Shown here one piece after another: positions 8,663 through 16,280 of a stretch of DNA of 64,000 nucleotides. The stretch is from NCBI RefSeq assembly GCF_030812255.1, contig NZ_JAUSSH010000016.1, positions 1 through 64,000 of the forward strand, written 5' to 3'. Within the stretch, counting starts at the first letter, position 1. Every line of letters starts with the position of its first letter. The position numbers and the translations under genes are program-made. The notes under the pieces are model-generated. The model saw nothing but the letters and a program-made list of their open reading frames with translations, was not told where the DNA came from and ran no database searches. Origin of the DNA: Paeniglutamicibacter psychrophenolicus. GTDB taxonomy: Bacteria > Actinomycetota > Actinomycetes > Actinomycetales > Micrococcaceae.

Positions 8663-8679
8663 TGCTAGCAAGTTAGCAA
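8663..8679. promoter_or_regulatory. Tandem TAGCAA operator upstream of the RHH-VOC operon
   Basis: TAGCAA occurs at 8666-8671 and again at 8674-8679, eight bases apart, and the first copy is part of the palindrome TGCTAGCA (8663-8670). Short repeats spaced by about 8 bases are typical of cooperative ribbon-helix-helix binding. Confidence 0.55.
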
Positions 8680-8741
8680 TGATATGTGAAGGGGGCGCCG
8701 GCGGTGGCGCCAACGCGCCTTGGCGTGGTGGGATGGGTGCC

Positions 8742-9314
8742 ATGGCAATCCTTCTGGAAGAACTCCTGGTCCCCGACGCCGCCGCCTGGCGCCAATGGCT
8801 CACCGAGCACCACGCGGACCATCCCGGGGTCCGCCTGGTGTTGCACAAGAAGGGCGGAACCACCACGAGCCTCACCTACGCCCAGGCGCTGGACGAGGCA
8901 CTGTGCTTCGGCTGGATCGACGGCCAGCGCAACGGGCGCGACGAGCACAGCTTTACCAATAGGTTCACCCCGCGCACCGCGCGCAGCAAGTGGTCCGCCA
9001 GGAACGTGGAACACATCCAGCGGCTGGAGGCCGCCGGCTTGATCGAACCGGCGGGGACCGCCGCGGTTCAGGCGGCCAAGGCCGACGGGAGGTGGGACGA
9101 GGCCTATGCGGGGCAGGCCTCGGCGCAGCTTCCCGCCGATTTCCTCGAAGCGGTGTCCGGTTCTCCCCGGGCACGGGAAACGCTGGAAACACTCGCTGCC
9201 GGCGAGCGCTTCGCCATCTACTACAGGTTGCACACCGTCAAGGGTGTCGAGACCCGGCGGAGGAAGATCGCCGACTACGTGGCCCGGCTCGAGGCCGGGC
9301 AGGGGATCGCCTAG
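8742..9314 (+). CDS. YdeI/OmpD-associated family protein
   Basis: 190 residues from the ATG at 8742 (GGGATGG upstream); the longer open frame to 8514 covers the RHH region and is rejected. Characteristic segments are WLTEHHADHPGVRLVLHKKG, YAQALDEALCFGWIDGQRNG, TPRTARSKWSARNVEHIQRL and the C-terminal KGVETRRRKIADYVARLEAG. Proteins of this family are called bacteriocin-protection-like, but the biochemical function is unknown. It converges on the glutamine amidotransferase-like gene with a 4-base overlap of ends. Confidence 0.85.
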   Translation: MAILLEELLVPDAAAWRQWLTEHHADHPGVRLVLHKKGGTTTSLTYAQALDEALCFGWIDGQRNGRDEHSFTNRFTPRTARSKWSARNVEHIQRLEAAGLIEPAGTAAVQAAKADGRWDEAYAGQASAQLPADFLEAVSGSPRARETLETLAAGERFAIYYRLHTVKGVETRRRKIADYVARLEAGQGIA

Positions 9315-10057
9315 CTTACGGCCCCGTAGCGCTGCACGAAGTTGCGCAGGATCAGTGCGGGCCACTCCACGCGCGAGCCCAGGGCCGCATCGTGCAGGCG
9401 CTGGGCCTCGTGCGGCGGGAAGTAACCGGCATCCCGGTAGATCAGGATGCGCTGGGCCAACCCCATCGGGTCGAGCTCGGGATGGAACTGGGTGGCGTAG
9501 AGATTGGTCTTGATGCGGAACATCTGCACGGGACAGGCCGCCGAGTCCGCCAGCAGGACCGCCGCGGCGGGGAGCACGGAGACCGCTTCCTTGTGGCCCA
9601 CGAAGGCGTCGAACTCCTCGGGAAGCCCGGCCAGCAACGGATCGATCCGACCCTCGTGGGTGAGCCGGATTCGCGAGGTGCCCACCGGCTCGCCGTAGTG
9701 GGTGTCGATCGTCCCGCCCTGGTGGGTTCCCAGCGTGCCGACTCCGTAGCAGGCGCCCAGGAACGGGAAGTCCTCGGCCACCAGCACATCGAGCAGCCTG
9801 GACAGGTCCTCCTCGCAGCGCTTCTGCGTCGCGGATTTCACCGAGGTGTCGTCCGAGGCATTGAACGGACTGCCGCCCAGGACGATGCCCGGGCAGTCTT
9901 CCAGCCCCAGTTCGTCGATCGGGCCCAGCGGCTCGCGGTCGAGCCGGATGACCCGCAGGGCATCGGCGGCCAGCCCGCTGGCGGCCAGCACCCCGCGCAC
10001 CTCGTCGGAGGTGGCCAGGTCGTGTTCCCGCGTGGAAATCAAGATGAAGCGCCCCAT
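9311..10057 (-). CDS. Class I glutamine amidotransferase-like protein
   Basis: 248 residues. The fold is the GuaA-like triad amidotransferase: nucleophile region [12 protein letters not shown] (Cys in ACYG) and the His-Glu pair in [10 protein letters not shown]. It is a stand-alone domain, as in GMP synthase-like proteins of unknown acceptor. TAGACT lies at 10069-10064, six bases before the ATG, without a Shine-Dalgarno sequence, so the transcript is probably leaderless. Confidence 0.85.
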   Translation of the reverse strand: MGRFILISTREHDLATSDEVRGVLAASGLAADALRVIRLDREPLGPIDELGLEDCPGIVLGGSPFNASDDTSVKSATQKRCEEDLSRLLDVLVAEDFPFLGACYGVGTLGTHQGGTIDTHYGEPVGTSRIRLTHEGRIDPLLAGLPEEFDAFVGHKEAVSVLPAAAVLLADSAACPVQMFRIKTNLYATQFHPELDPMGLAQRILIYRDAGYFPPHEAQRLHDAALGSRVEWPALILRNFVQRYGAVS

Positions 10058-10202
10058 GTCAGCAGTCTACGTCCCCCGTGGCGGCCGCAAGGGCTGTGGC
10101 ACCACCCCTTTTGTCCGGGAGCCGGCTCGCCTACGCTGGAGTGAGTTAATGGCCTCTAACCCAATTGGCGGCCGTCGGCAACACGATGGAGGGAATTCCA
10201 GC

Positions 10203-10982
10203 ATGCTCATCACCGACTCAGTCGCACTGGTCACCGGAGGCGCCTCGGGCCTTGGAGCCGCCACCGCCCGGGTGCTTTACGACGCCGGGGCCCGCGTGCT
10301 GCTGGTGGACCTGCCCTCCTCCAACGGCGATGCAGCCGCGGCCGCACTGGGGGAGCGGGCCAGCTTCGTGGCCGCCGATGTCACCGACGAATCCCAGGTC
10401 AAGGCCGCCATTGCCGCGGCCGGGGAAATGGGGAACCTGCGCATCGTGGTCAACTGCGCCGGGGTCGCCACCCCGGGAAAGGTGCTGGGGCGGGAGGGCG
10501 TGCTGCCGCTGTCCACCTTCGAGAAGGTCATCGCCGTCAACCTCACCGGCACCTTCAACGTGGTGCGCCTGGCGGCCGAGGCCATGGCGGCCACCGAGCC
10601 GCTCGTGGACCCGGCCACCGGAACCGCCGAACGCGGGGTCATCATCAACACCGCCTCGGTCGCCGCCTTCGACGGGCAGATCGGCCAGCCCGCCTACGCG
10701 GCGTCGAAGGGCGCGGTGGCCGCGATGACGCTGCCGCTGGCCCGGGAACTGGCCCGCCACTACATCCGGGTCATGACCATTGCCCCGGGCATCTTCGAGA
10801 CCCCGATGATGGCCTCGCTCTCCGCCGAGGCACAGGCCTCGCTGGGCGCGCAGGTTCCGCACCCGGCACGGCTGGGCAAACCTGCCGAATACGCGGCCCT
10901 GGTTCAACACATCGTGGCCAACCAGATGCTCAACGGCGAAACCATCCGCCTGGACGGCGCCATCCGCATGGGCCCGAAGTAG
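10203..10982 (+). CDS. Short-chain dehydrogenase (3-hydroxyacyl-CoA dehydrogenase type 2-like)
   Basis: 259 residues from the ATG at 10203, with GGAGGG at 10188-10193. The NAD-binding motif is [15 protein letters not shown], the D-x-x motif VAADVTDE follows, then [11 protein letters not shown], the catalytic Ser-Tyr-Lys is visible as NTASVAAF and [10 protein letters not shown], and [11 protein letters not shown] closes the fold. The long loop [15 protein letters not shown] and the end [11 protein letters not shown] match the HSD17B10/acyl-CoA group. It probably oxidises 3-hydroxyacyl-CoA or a related alcohol with NAD+. It is monocistronic. Confidence 0.88.
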   Translation: MLITDSVALVTGGASGLGAATARVLYDAGARVLLVDLPSSNGDAAAAALGERASFVAADVTDESQVKAAIAAAGEMGNLRIVVNCAGVATPGKVLGREGVLPLSTFEKVIAVNLTGTFNVVRLAAEAMAATEPLVDPATGTAERGVIINTASVAAFDGQIGQPAYAASKGAVAAMTLPLARELARHYIRVMTIAPGIFETPMMASLSAEAQASLGAQVPHPARLGKPAEYAALVQHIVANQMLNGETIRLDGAIRMGPK

Positions 10983-10996
10983 GAGGCACCGCGACC

Positions 10997-11022
10997 GCTG
11001 CCGGGGCCGCCGGCCCGGCAGC
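10997..11022. terminator. Bidirectional hairpin between convergent genes
   Basis: A perfect 9-bp stem (10997-11005 with 11014-11022) sits between the stop of the SDR gene and the stop of the DUF1684 gene. Confidence 0.65.
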
Positions 11023-11023
11023 T

Positions 11024-11800
11024 CTAGTGCGGCAGCTTTTCCCCGGCGCGCACCGCGAACCCGAGCCGGTTGCCCGGCACCGGGGCGGGGCACACCGCGA
11101 AAGGCGAGAAAGCCATGGGATAGTTCAGCGTGCGGTTGAAATCGATCATGACCGAGCCGTCGGCACCGGGGGCCGGGACCGTGACGAAGCGCCAGGGCGC
11201 GGTCTGCTCCCCGTTGGTCGTGTCCCTGAAGGCCAGGGTCAGCGCGCCGTCGGCGTTCTGGGTCGCGGCCAGGGACGCGGCATGTCCGGCGAGCGTGAAG
11301 GCGACCTCGCCGACCAGCTCAGCCCTCAGCATGGTGTCGGGGCGGAAGCTGTCGATCGGCACCACCTTCGGGGCGTGGAAGGGCGTGAAGTGCCCGGCCA
11401 CGACGAAGCGCGCATCGTGGTCGAAGACCGGAACCCCGGAGAAGGCCTTCAGCCGCGGGTGGGTGCGCTCGCGGGTGCGGATCATGTAGCGTCCGCCGCG
11501 GACCCCCAGCTCCCCCAGGGTGTCGCCGTGGCGGACGAGATGCATCGACTCGTCCTCGTGCAGGGACTTGGCCAGGGTCCCGGACACCGGGTCGCCGTCC
11601 GGGGTGGTGACCATGTCGGCTGCCGCGAAGCCGGCCCTCGCTCCGGACGCGTCGGCGCTCCAGCTGCCGGGGACCAGGTCCAGGTGCCCGGGATCCGCGG
11701 GGAGCCATTGGTAGCTGCTCAGCGAGAGCCACCCGAAGGGGACGGCCAGGCCTTCATTGCGCATCCGGCGCCACTGCGTGAATTCTTCTGCTGCATTCAT
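11024..11800 (-). CDS. DUF1684 domain protein
   Basis: 258 residues from the ATG at 11800, with GGTGGGAGA about ten bases upstream. Family landmarks are FTQWRRMRNEGLAVPFGWLSLSSYQWL at the N-terminus, GGRYMIRTRERTHPRLKAFSGVPVF in the middle, and FNRTLNYPMAFSPFAVCP near the end. DUF1684 proteins are soluble, beta-rich and of unknown function. No operon partner. Confidence 0.85.
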   Translation of the reverse strand: MNAAEEFTQWRRMRNEGLAVPFGWLSLSSYQWLPADPGHLDLVPGSWSADASGARAGFAAADMVTTPDGDPVSGTLAKSLHEDESMHLVRHGDTLGELGVRGGRYMIRTRERTHPRLKAFSGVPVFDHDARFVVAGHFTPFHAPKVVPIDSFRPDTMLRAELVGEVAFTLAGHAASLAATQNADGALTLAFRDTTNGEQTAPWRFVTVPAPGADGSVMIDFNRTLNYPMAFSPFAVCPAPVPGNRLGFAVRAGEKLPH

Positions 11801-11887
11801 GGTTTCAGTCTCCCACCTTCGCGACCGGCGGCTTCGGGCCCCGGGGTGCGGCGACGGCACCCGGATCGCGCCGCTAGGCTAGATGCC

Positions 11888-12196
11888 ATGCCTTCCTATC
11901 GCGCGCAATTGAACATCATGGGGCTGCGGCCCGGGCACGTGCCCGAAGCGGTCATGGACACCGCGGTGGCCTCGCTGGCAACCGGCCACCATGTGGATGC
12001 GAACCAGCTCGATGTGGTGGCCGGGGTCCCGCGCATCACGGTGCGCTACACCGTGGAGGAGGACGGGAACCCGGATGCGCGTGCCGTTTCCTCGGCTGCG
12101 GCCATGCGCGCCGCGGTGGAAAACGTGGCGGTGACCGAGAAGCTGGTGGTGTTGCGCCGCACCAAGGGACGCTGGATCGCGCTGCGGCGCCCCTGA
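11888..12196 (+). CDS. Conserved-looking small protein of unknown function
   Basis: 102 residues, MPSYRAQLNIMGLRPGHVPEAV onward. It has an alpha-beta pattern (two strands RAQLNIMGL and RITVRYTVEE around helices) but no motif I recognise. Translation is supported by strong third-position GC bias and by a TAGGCT -10-like box at 11875-11880, seven bases before the ATG (leaderless layout). It converges on the large membrane-protein gene. Confidence 0.6.
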   Translation: MPSYRAQLNIMGLRPGHVPEAVMDTAVASLATGHHVDANQLDVVAGVPRITVRYTVEEDGNPDARAVSSAAAMRAAVENVAVTEKLVVLRRTKGRWIALRRP

Positions 12197-12217
12197 CCCA
12201 GGGCCCGGAAGGTCAGG
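12192..12217. terminator. Small hairpin spanning both stop codons of a convergent pair
   Basis: CCTGACC (12192-12198) pairs with GGTCAGG (12211-12217); each arm contains the stop codon of one gene. The stem is only 7 bp, so its strength is uncertain. Confidence 0.4.
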
Positions 12218-14018
12218 AAAAGTCGGTGGACTTGCCGCGGGCGGCCCGGTGTTCGGCATGGTGGATCTGGTAGCGCCGGTTCTCGGTGGCCAGCAGGACC
12301 ACGAAGCCGGCCATGCCGGCGAGGATGGCGACCCAGATGGAGTTGCTGGTCCCCAGCACGCGGGGCACCAGGATCCAGAACATGCCCCAGCCAAAGCCGA
12401 TGGCCAGGATGATGCGACCGCGTTCGGTCATCGACAGCGCCATGGCCGCGTAGCCCGCCGCGGGCACCAGGAACGTGGCGATCCAGATGCCCACCCCGCC
12501 GCCGGCACCCCAGGATGCCAGCAGGTTGGTGAAGGTGGATGCCAGCACGACCAAGCTGAAGCCGGTCATCAGGCTGACGGGGGCGTCGGTGAGCATGCGT
12601 TCGCGCCGGGTGCGGGCGGTCTTGGCATTCAGCCCGCGCACCGCGGTGAGCAGGAACCAGCAGCTGGCCGCGGCGCACACGAGTGCGGGGAACAACCAAT
12701 CGTTCAGGGCGCTGAGCATCCACAGCCCGGAGGCCACGCAGGCCAGTGCAAACTGATGGCCGAGCACACGCTGCCGCACCGCCGAACGCTGCGAGGGAGC
12801 CCACGAGTAGGCGGCACCCAGCAGGGCCCAGATGAAGATGACGGGCCAGACCAGGTGTGCGGTGGGGGCCAGGGACAGCATCGAGTAATTGGAGCCCAGC
12901 GACACGACCCTGCCGGAGGACAGCGTATCCAAGGCGGTCAGCGACAGGACCGCTGCCGCCAGTGCCGCGGTGCTCCCGGCGATCCTGCGGCGCAGGTCCG
13001 TCGGTTCCTCGGCCGGGTTGGGGTCGAATTCGGGCAGCGCGTAGGGGGCCACGTACACCGGCTCGGCGGTGGCCTGCTGGTGGTCGATCGCGGCCTTGGC
13101 GCTGGCGACCAGCGCGGCCAGCTGCTCCGGATCCACCTGCGGGGCGGGAGCTGAAACCACCGGGGTCCCCGCGCCGGCAATCGCCACCTCGGTTTCCGGC
13201 GACTGCTCGACCTCGGGCACCTCGAAGGCCGGAAGCACCTCGGGGGGCGGAGCCATTGGCTTGTTCCGGGCAGCTTCGGCGGCCCGGGTGCGGGCCTCGG
13301 CCTGCGCCTGGGCCGCGACCCGTGCCTCGGCGGCCTGGTGTGCTGCTGCATCCAGCTTGGCCTGGTGGGCCAGGCGCACGGCCTCGCGCTTGGCGGCCTC
13401 GGCCTTCGCCTCGGCGCGGGCGACCTCGAGCAACCGGTGTTGTTCCTTGAGTTCGGCGGCCTTGGCCCGTTCAATGCGCCGTTGCTGCCAGCGGGCCTTG
13501 AAGGTCTTGGGGGCGGCGTAGATCTTGTCGCCCAGGGCTTCCCAGTCGGGTTCGGGCATCGAATCGAGCCAGTTGTTGATTCCGGAGAATCCCCCGGAAA
13601 CCATTCGTTCGGGTTTGTTGTCCGCGGCCTTGGCCGTCGGTGCATGCTTGTCGGTCAGGTGGCGCAGCGGGGACCCGGCAGCGGCCGGTGCCCCGGGGGA
13701 CTTGAGCACCTCATCGACGGAGCCGGGCTCGGGAACGATGCGATGGGGAACCGGGTGGGCAATGCGCTCGGAGACCCGGTCGGTGCCGGCAGACGGTGCG
13801 GATTCCTCGGCAGCGCGGACCAGGTCGGTCGGGCCGTGCGGAGCAGGTTCCATGGACCTGGGGCTCTTCGCCGGTGCGGTGCCGGCGGCGGGATCTTTGC
13901 CCGAATCCTTGCCCGGTGCCGGTGCCGGCGCCGGTGCCGGGGCCTCGGCAGGCCGTGCCGGGGCCGTGTTGGTCGATTTCTTTGACCCGGCGGAGGTCCT
14001 GGTATTGGAATTGCTCAT
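12213..14018 (-). CDS. Large coiled-coil membrane protein, function unknown
   Basis: 601 residues from the ATG at 14018 (AAGGGG upstream). Residues 1-110 are low-complexity Pro/Ala/Ser/Lys-rich and likely disordered (APAPAPAPG stretch). About residues 160-270 form a long charged Ala/Glu/Lys/Arg helix (ARAEAKAEAAKREAVRLAHQ), a likely coiled coil. The C-terminal ~230 residues hold seven or eight hydrophobic segments (for example LVWPVIFIWALLGAAYSWA and IILAIGFGWGMFWILVPRV). It is therefore a cytoplasmic N-domain anchored by a polytopic membrane domain. I recognise no catalytic motif. It may be monocistronic; TACGCT near 14084-14079 is a possible -10 element. Confidence 0.7.
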   Translation of the reverse strand: MSNSNTRTSAGSKKSTNTAPARPAEAPAPAPAPAPGKDSGKDPAAGTAPAKSPRSMEPAPHGPTDLVRAAEESAPSAGTDRVSERIAHPVPHRIVPEPGSVDEVLKSPGAPAAAGSPLRHLTDKHAPTAKAADNKPERMVSGGFSGINNWLDSMPEPDWEALGDKIYAAPKTFKARWQQRRIERAKAAELKEQHRLLEVARAEAKAEAAKREAVRLAHQAKLDAAAHQAAEARVAAQAQAEARTRAAEAARNKPMAPPPEVLPAFEVPEVEQSPETEVAIAGAGTPVVSAPAPQVDPEQLAALVASAKAAIDHQQATAEPVYVAPYALPEFDPNPAEEPTDLRRRIAGSTAALAAAVLSLTALDTLSSGRVVSLGSNYSMLSLAPTAHLVWPVIFIWALLGAAYSWAPSQRSAVRQRVLGHQFALACVASGLWMLSALNDWLFPALVCAAASCWFLLTAVRGLNAKTARTRRERMLTDAPVSLMTGFSLVVLASTFTNLLASWGAGGGVGIWIATFLVPAAGYAAMALSMTERGRIILAIGFGWGMFWILVPRVLGTSNSIWVAILAGMAGFVVLLATENRRYQIHHAEHRAARGKSTDFS

Positions 14019-14195
14019 GTTCAGCCCCTTCTTCGCCGCGCTGCCCGTGGTGCACCGGCCCATCGGATGGCTACCAGCGTACCGAACAACGTCGAGGGGA
14101 TGCCCGATCCCCACGCCCGCACACCCGCGCCCGCAGGGTGAGTTGTGCCATGAATGCCGCCCCGCCGGCGGAAAGCCGTGGCCGTTTGCCTGGTC

Positions 14196-15275
14196 TCAGG
14201 CGGGGGATTCGGCCAGTTCCAGCTTCGAGGTGTAGCTCACCGGCAACCCGGTGATCGGGTCGTTGAAGGAAATGCTGCGGGCTAGCAGTTGCAGCGGACG
14301 CGCGTAGTCGTCGGGGGCCAGGTCCAGCAGCGTCGGGTAGAACGGGTCGTTGAGGATCCCCAGGCCCAATGCGGCCAGGTGCACGCGCAGCTGGTGGGTC
14401 TTGCCGGAGTGCGGGCGCAGCCTGAACCTGGCCACCCTCGCCCCGGCAAAGTGCCCGGCCGAGGTCCCGGTGCCCAGCAGCTCGATCAGGGATTCGGCAT
14501 TGGGCTCGCCCTCCTCGACCAGCGAGCGCAGCTGCCCCTTGATCTTGCTCATCCGGTTCCGGTACACCAGCGGGTCCGCGGCCAGGGCGTCGAGGCGTGC
14601 CTGCAGTTCGTCCGGGGACAGCAGGTGGTTGCCCGGACCTGCCATCCCGTCGACCGCGTTGCCGCTGCGCTCCTCGGCGCTTCCGCCCAGCCCGCCGGTG
14701 CCCAGCACCTCGCCGGCCGGGCGTCCCGCCACCGGCTCCAGCGCGGAGACCGCCTCGTAGGCCTTGGAGATCTCGCGGCGCTCGAAGAGCGTCTGGTAGG
14801 CCCCGCGCGTGGCCGGGTTGGTGGAGAAAAGCAGGATCCCCGCGGTCGCCCGGTCCAACCGGTGCATGGGGATCAGCTCCGGGTTGCCGGTCCGGTTGCG
14901 CAGCCGCACCAGTGCCGATTCCTGGATGAACCGCCCGCCCGGGGTGGTGGGCAGGAAGTGCGGCTTGTCGATGACCAGCAGGTGCTCGTCGTGGTGCAGG
15001 ATCGCCTCGGTGAAGGGAATGGGCTCCTCGGCCGGAAGGTTGCGGTAGTACCAAATGAACTCGTGGCCGCCCAGCGGGGTGAACTCGTCCAGCACGGCCC
15101 CGTCGATGCCGACCACCTCGCCGTTGCGGAAGCGCCGGGTGATGCCTGCCGCGTCGACGTGCCCGAAGCGGTGCAACATGTACTCGCACACCGTCGCCCA
15201 CTGGCCGCCGGAGGGCACCCGCAGGCGGGTTGCATTGACGCCGTTGCGCACGGGCAGGGGAGAGATCATGGCCAT
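14196..15275 (-). CDS. RluA-family pseudouridine synthase
   Basis: 359 residues from the ATG at 15275 (an in-frame ATG lies at 15269). It isomerises uridine in rRNA or tRNA. The catalytic aspartate is in MHRLDRATAGILLFS, preceded by HLLVIDKPHFLPTTPGGRF and followed by GKTHQLRVHLAALGLGILNDPFY, the standard RluA landmarks. A 75-residue insertion (about residues 205-275, rich in Gly/Ser/Glu) interrupts the core and may position the RNA. There is no S4 domain, but the N-terminal VCEYMLHRF and FRNGEVVGIDGAV region resembles a reduced RNA-binding module. The target base cannot be assigned. Confidence 0.85.
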   Translation of the reverse strand: MAMISPLPVRNGVNATRLRVPSGGQWATVCEYMLHRFGHVDAAGITRRFRNGEVVGIDGAVLDEFTPLGGHEFIWYYRNLPAEEPIPFTEAILHHDEHLLVIDKPHFLPTTPGGRFIQESALVRLRNRTGNPELIPMHRLDRATAGILLFSTNPATRGAYQTLFERREISKAYEAVSALEPVAGRPAGEVLGTGGLGGSAEERSGNAVDGMAGPGNHLLSPDELQARLDALAADPLVYRNRMSKIKGQLRSLVEEGEPNAESLIELLGTGTSAGHFAGARVARFRLRPHSGKTHQLRVHLAALGLGILNDPFYPTLLDLAPDDYARPLQLLARSISFNDPITGLPVSYTSKLELAESPA

Positions 15276-15333
15276 GCACACCAGTCTTTCACGGGTGCAT
15301 GGCCCCAGCGGCCGCCGGCGCCCGTTCCCGCCG

Positions 15334-16167
15334 CTAGCGTGCCCCTTCCCCGGAAGGCACGTAGGAGCCCTGGCAGGAGGCGCAATAAAACACGTCGCGT
15401 TCGGCGCTGCGCGTGGATTCGGCCAGCGACTCCTTCTGCAGGGGCTCCCCGCAGCGCAGGCACGCCTGCCCGGCACGGCCATAGACCCAGTAGGGGTTCA
15501 TTCCGTCCGCGCCGGTGGTCACCCGCCGGGCACGGTCCTTGTTGGCGTTCAGCAGCCGGTGCGCCAGATCCACCAGGTGCCCCAGGTCCTCGACCTCGCC
15601 CACCGGGGTGCGCGGGTGCACCCGCGCCACAAAGAGCAACTCGGAGCGGTACACGTTGCCCAGCCCGCAGATCAGCCGCTGGTCAAGCAACGCCAGCCCG
15701 ATCGGCCGTTCGGGGGCTGCAAGCAGCCGGCGCACCGCCTCGGCCGGGTCCCAGGAGTGCCCCAGCGGGTCGGGGCCCAGGTGCCCGATGACCTCGACCT
15801 CGTCGGTGGTGCGCAGCACGTGCAGGAACCCGAGCTCGAAGCCCACCGCGGTGAAGGCCGGGTTGCCCAGCACCGCACGGGCCTTGAACGCCGGAGAGCG
15901 CCAGCGCTCGCCGGTGGCGTAGACGTCCCAGTGGCCCTCCATCAGCAGGTGCGAGTGGATGCTCAGCGGAGGGGCGGAGACCCGCGACGGCGGGCGGGTG
16001 CGGATCAGCAGGTGCTTGCCGCGAGAGACGACGGATTCGACCATCCAATCCACCAGCGACAACGTCGCGTGGGCGGGCACCCTGAAGTCGCTCAGGCTTA
16101 ACGTCTTTCCCCCCAGCGCGGCCTCCAATCGACGGGCCGTGCGAAAAACTGTGTCCCCTTCGGGCAT
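15334..16167 (-). CDS. Fpg/Nei-family DNA glycosylase-AP lyase
   Basis: 277 residues. The start at 16167 is fixed by chemistry: after Met removal, Pro2 is the nucleophile and Glu3 the acid in MPEGDTVFRTARRL. Other landmarks are the conserved lysine segment SRGKHLLI, the helix-two-turn-helix LICGLGNVYRSELLF, and a C-terminal zinc finger (CLRCGEP...FYCASCQGS). The sequence resembles actinobacterial Nei2. It removes oxidised pyrimidines or related lesions and nicks the AP site. It stands between rRNA modification and Lhr helicase genes, a common DNA/RNA maintenance neighbourhood. Confidence 0.9.
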   Translation of the reverse strand: MPEGDTVFRTARRLEAALGGKTLSLSDFRVPAHATLSLVDWMVESVVSRGKHLLIRTRPPSRVSAPPLSIHSHLLMEGHWDVYATGERWRSPAFKARAVLGNPAFTAVGFELGFLHVLRTTDEVEVIGHLGPDPLGHSWDPAEAVRRLLAAPERPIGLALLDQRLICGLGNVYRSELLFVARVHPRTPVGEVEDLGHLVDLAHRLLNANKDRARRVTTGADGMNPYWVYGRAGQACLRCGEPLQKESLAESTRSAERDVFYCASCQGSYVPSGEGAR

Positions 16168-16198
16168 CGCCAAAACCACCTAACTCGCTAGACGGGGT

Positions 16199-16234
16199 TC
16201 ACCTGCCCAAGTATTCAGGTGACCCTGATCACCT
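16199..16234. repeat. Triple AGGTGA/TCACCT inverted half-sites upstream of the glycosylase gene
   Basis: TCACCTG (16199-16205), CAGGTGA (16216-16222) and TCACCT (16229-16234) form two overlapping inverted repeats about 30 bases upstream of the glycosylase start. It could be an operator for this gene; no regulator is next to it. Confidence 0.35.
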
Positions 16235-16280
16235 AGCCTAGCCGGTGCCGGGCAACGGCGGGTGAAAATGCCCCAAATTA

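Noticed and set aside
8496-8741. Reading the YdeI-like gene from 8514
   Set aside because: The extra N-terminal part is antisense to the RHH gene and unlike the family; the ATG at 8742 fits the family start and has a ribosome site.
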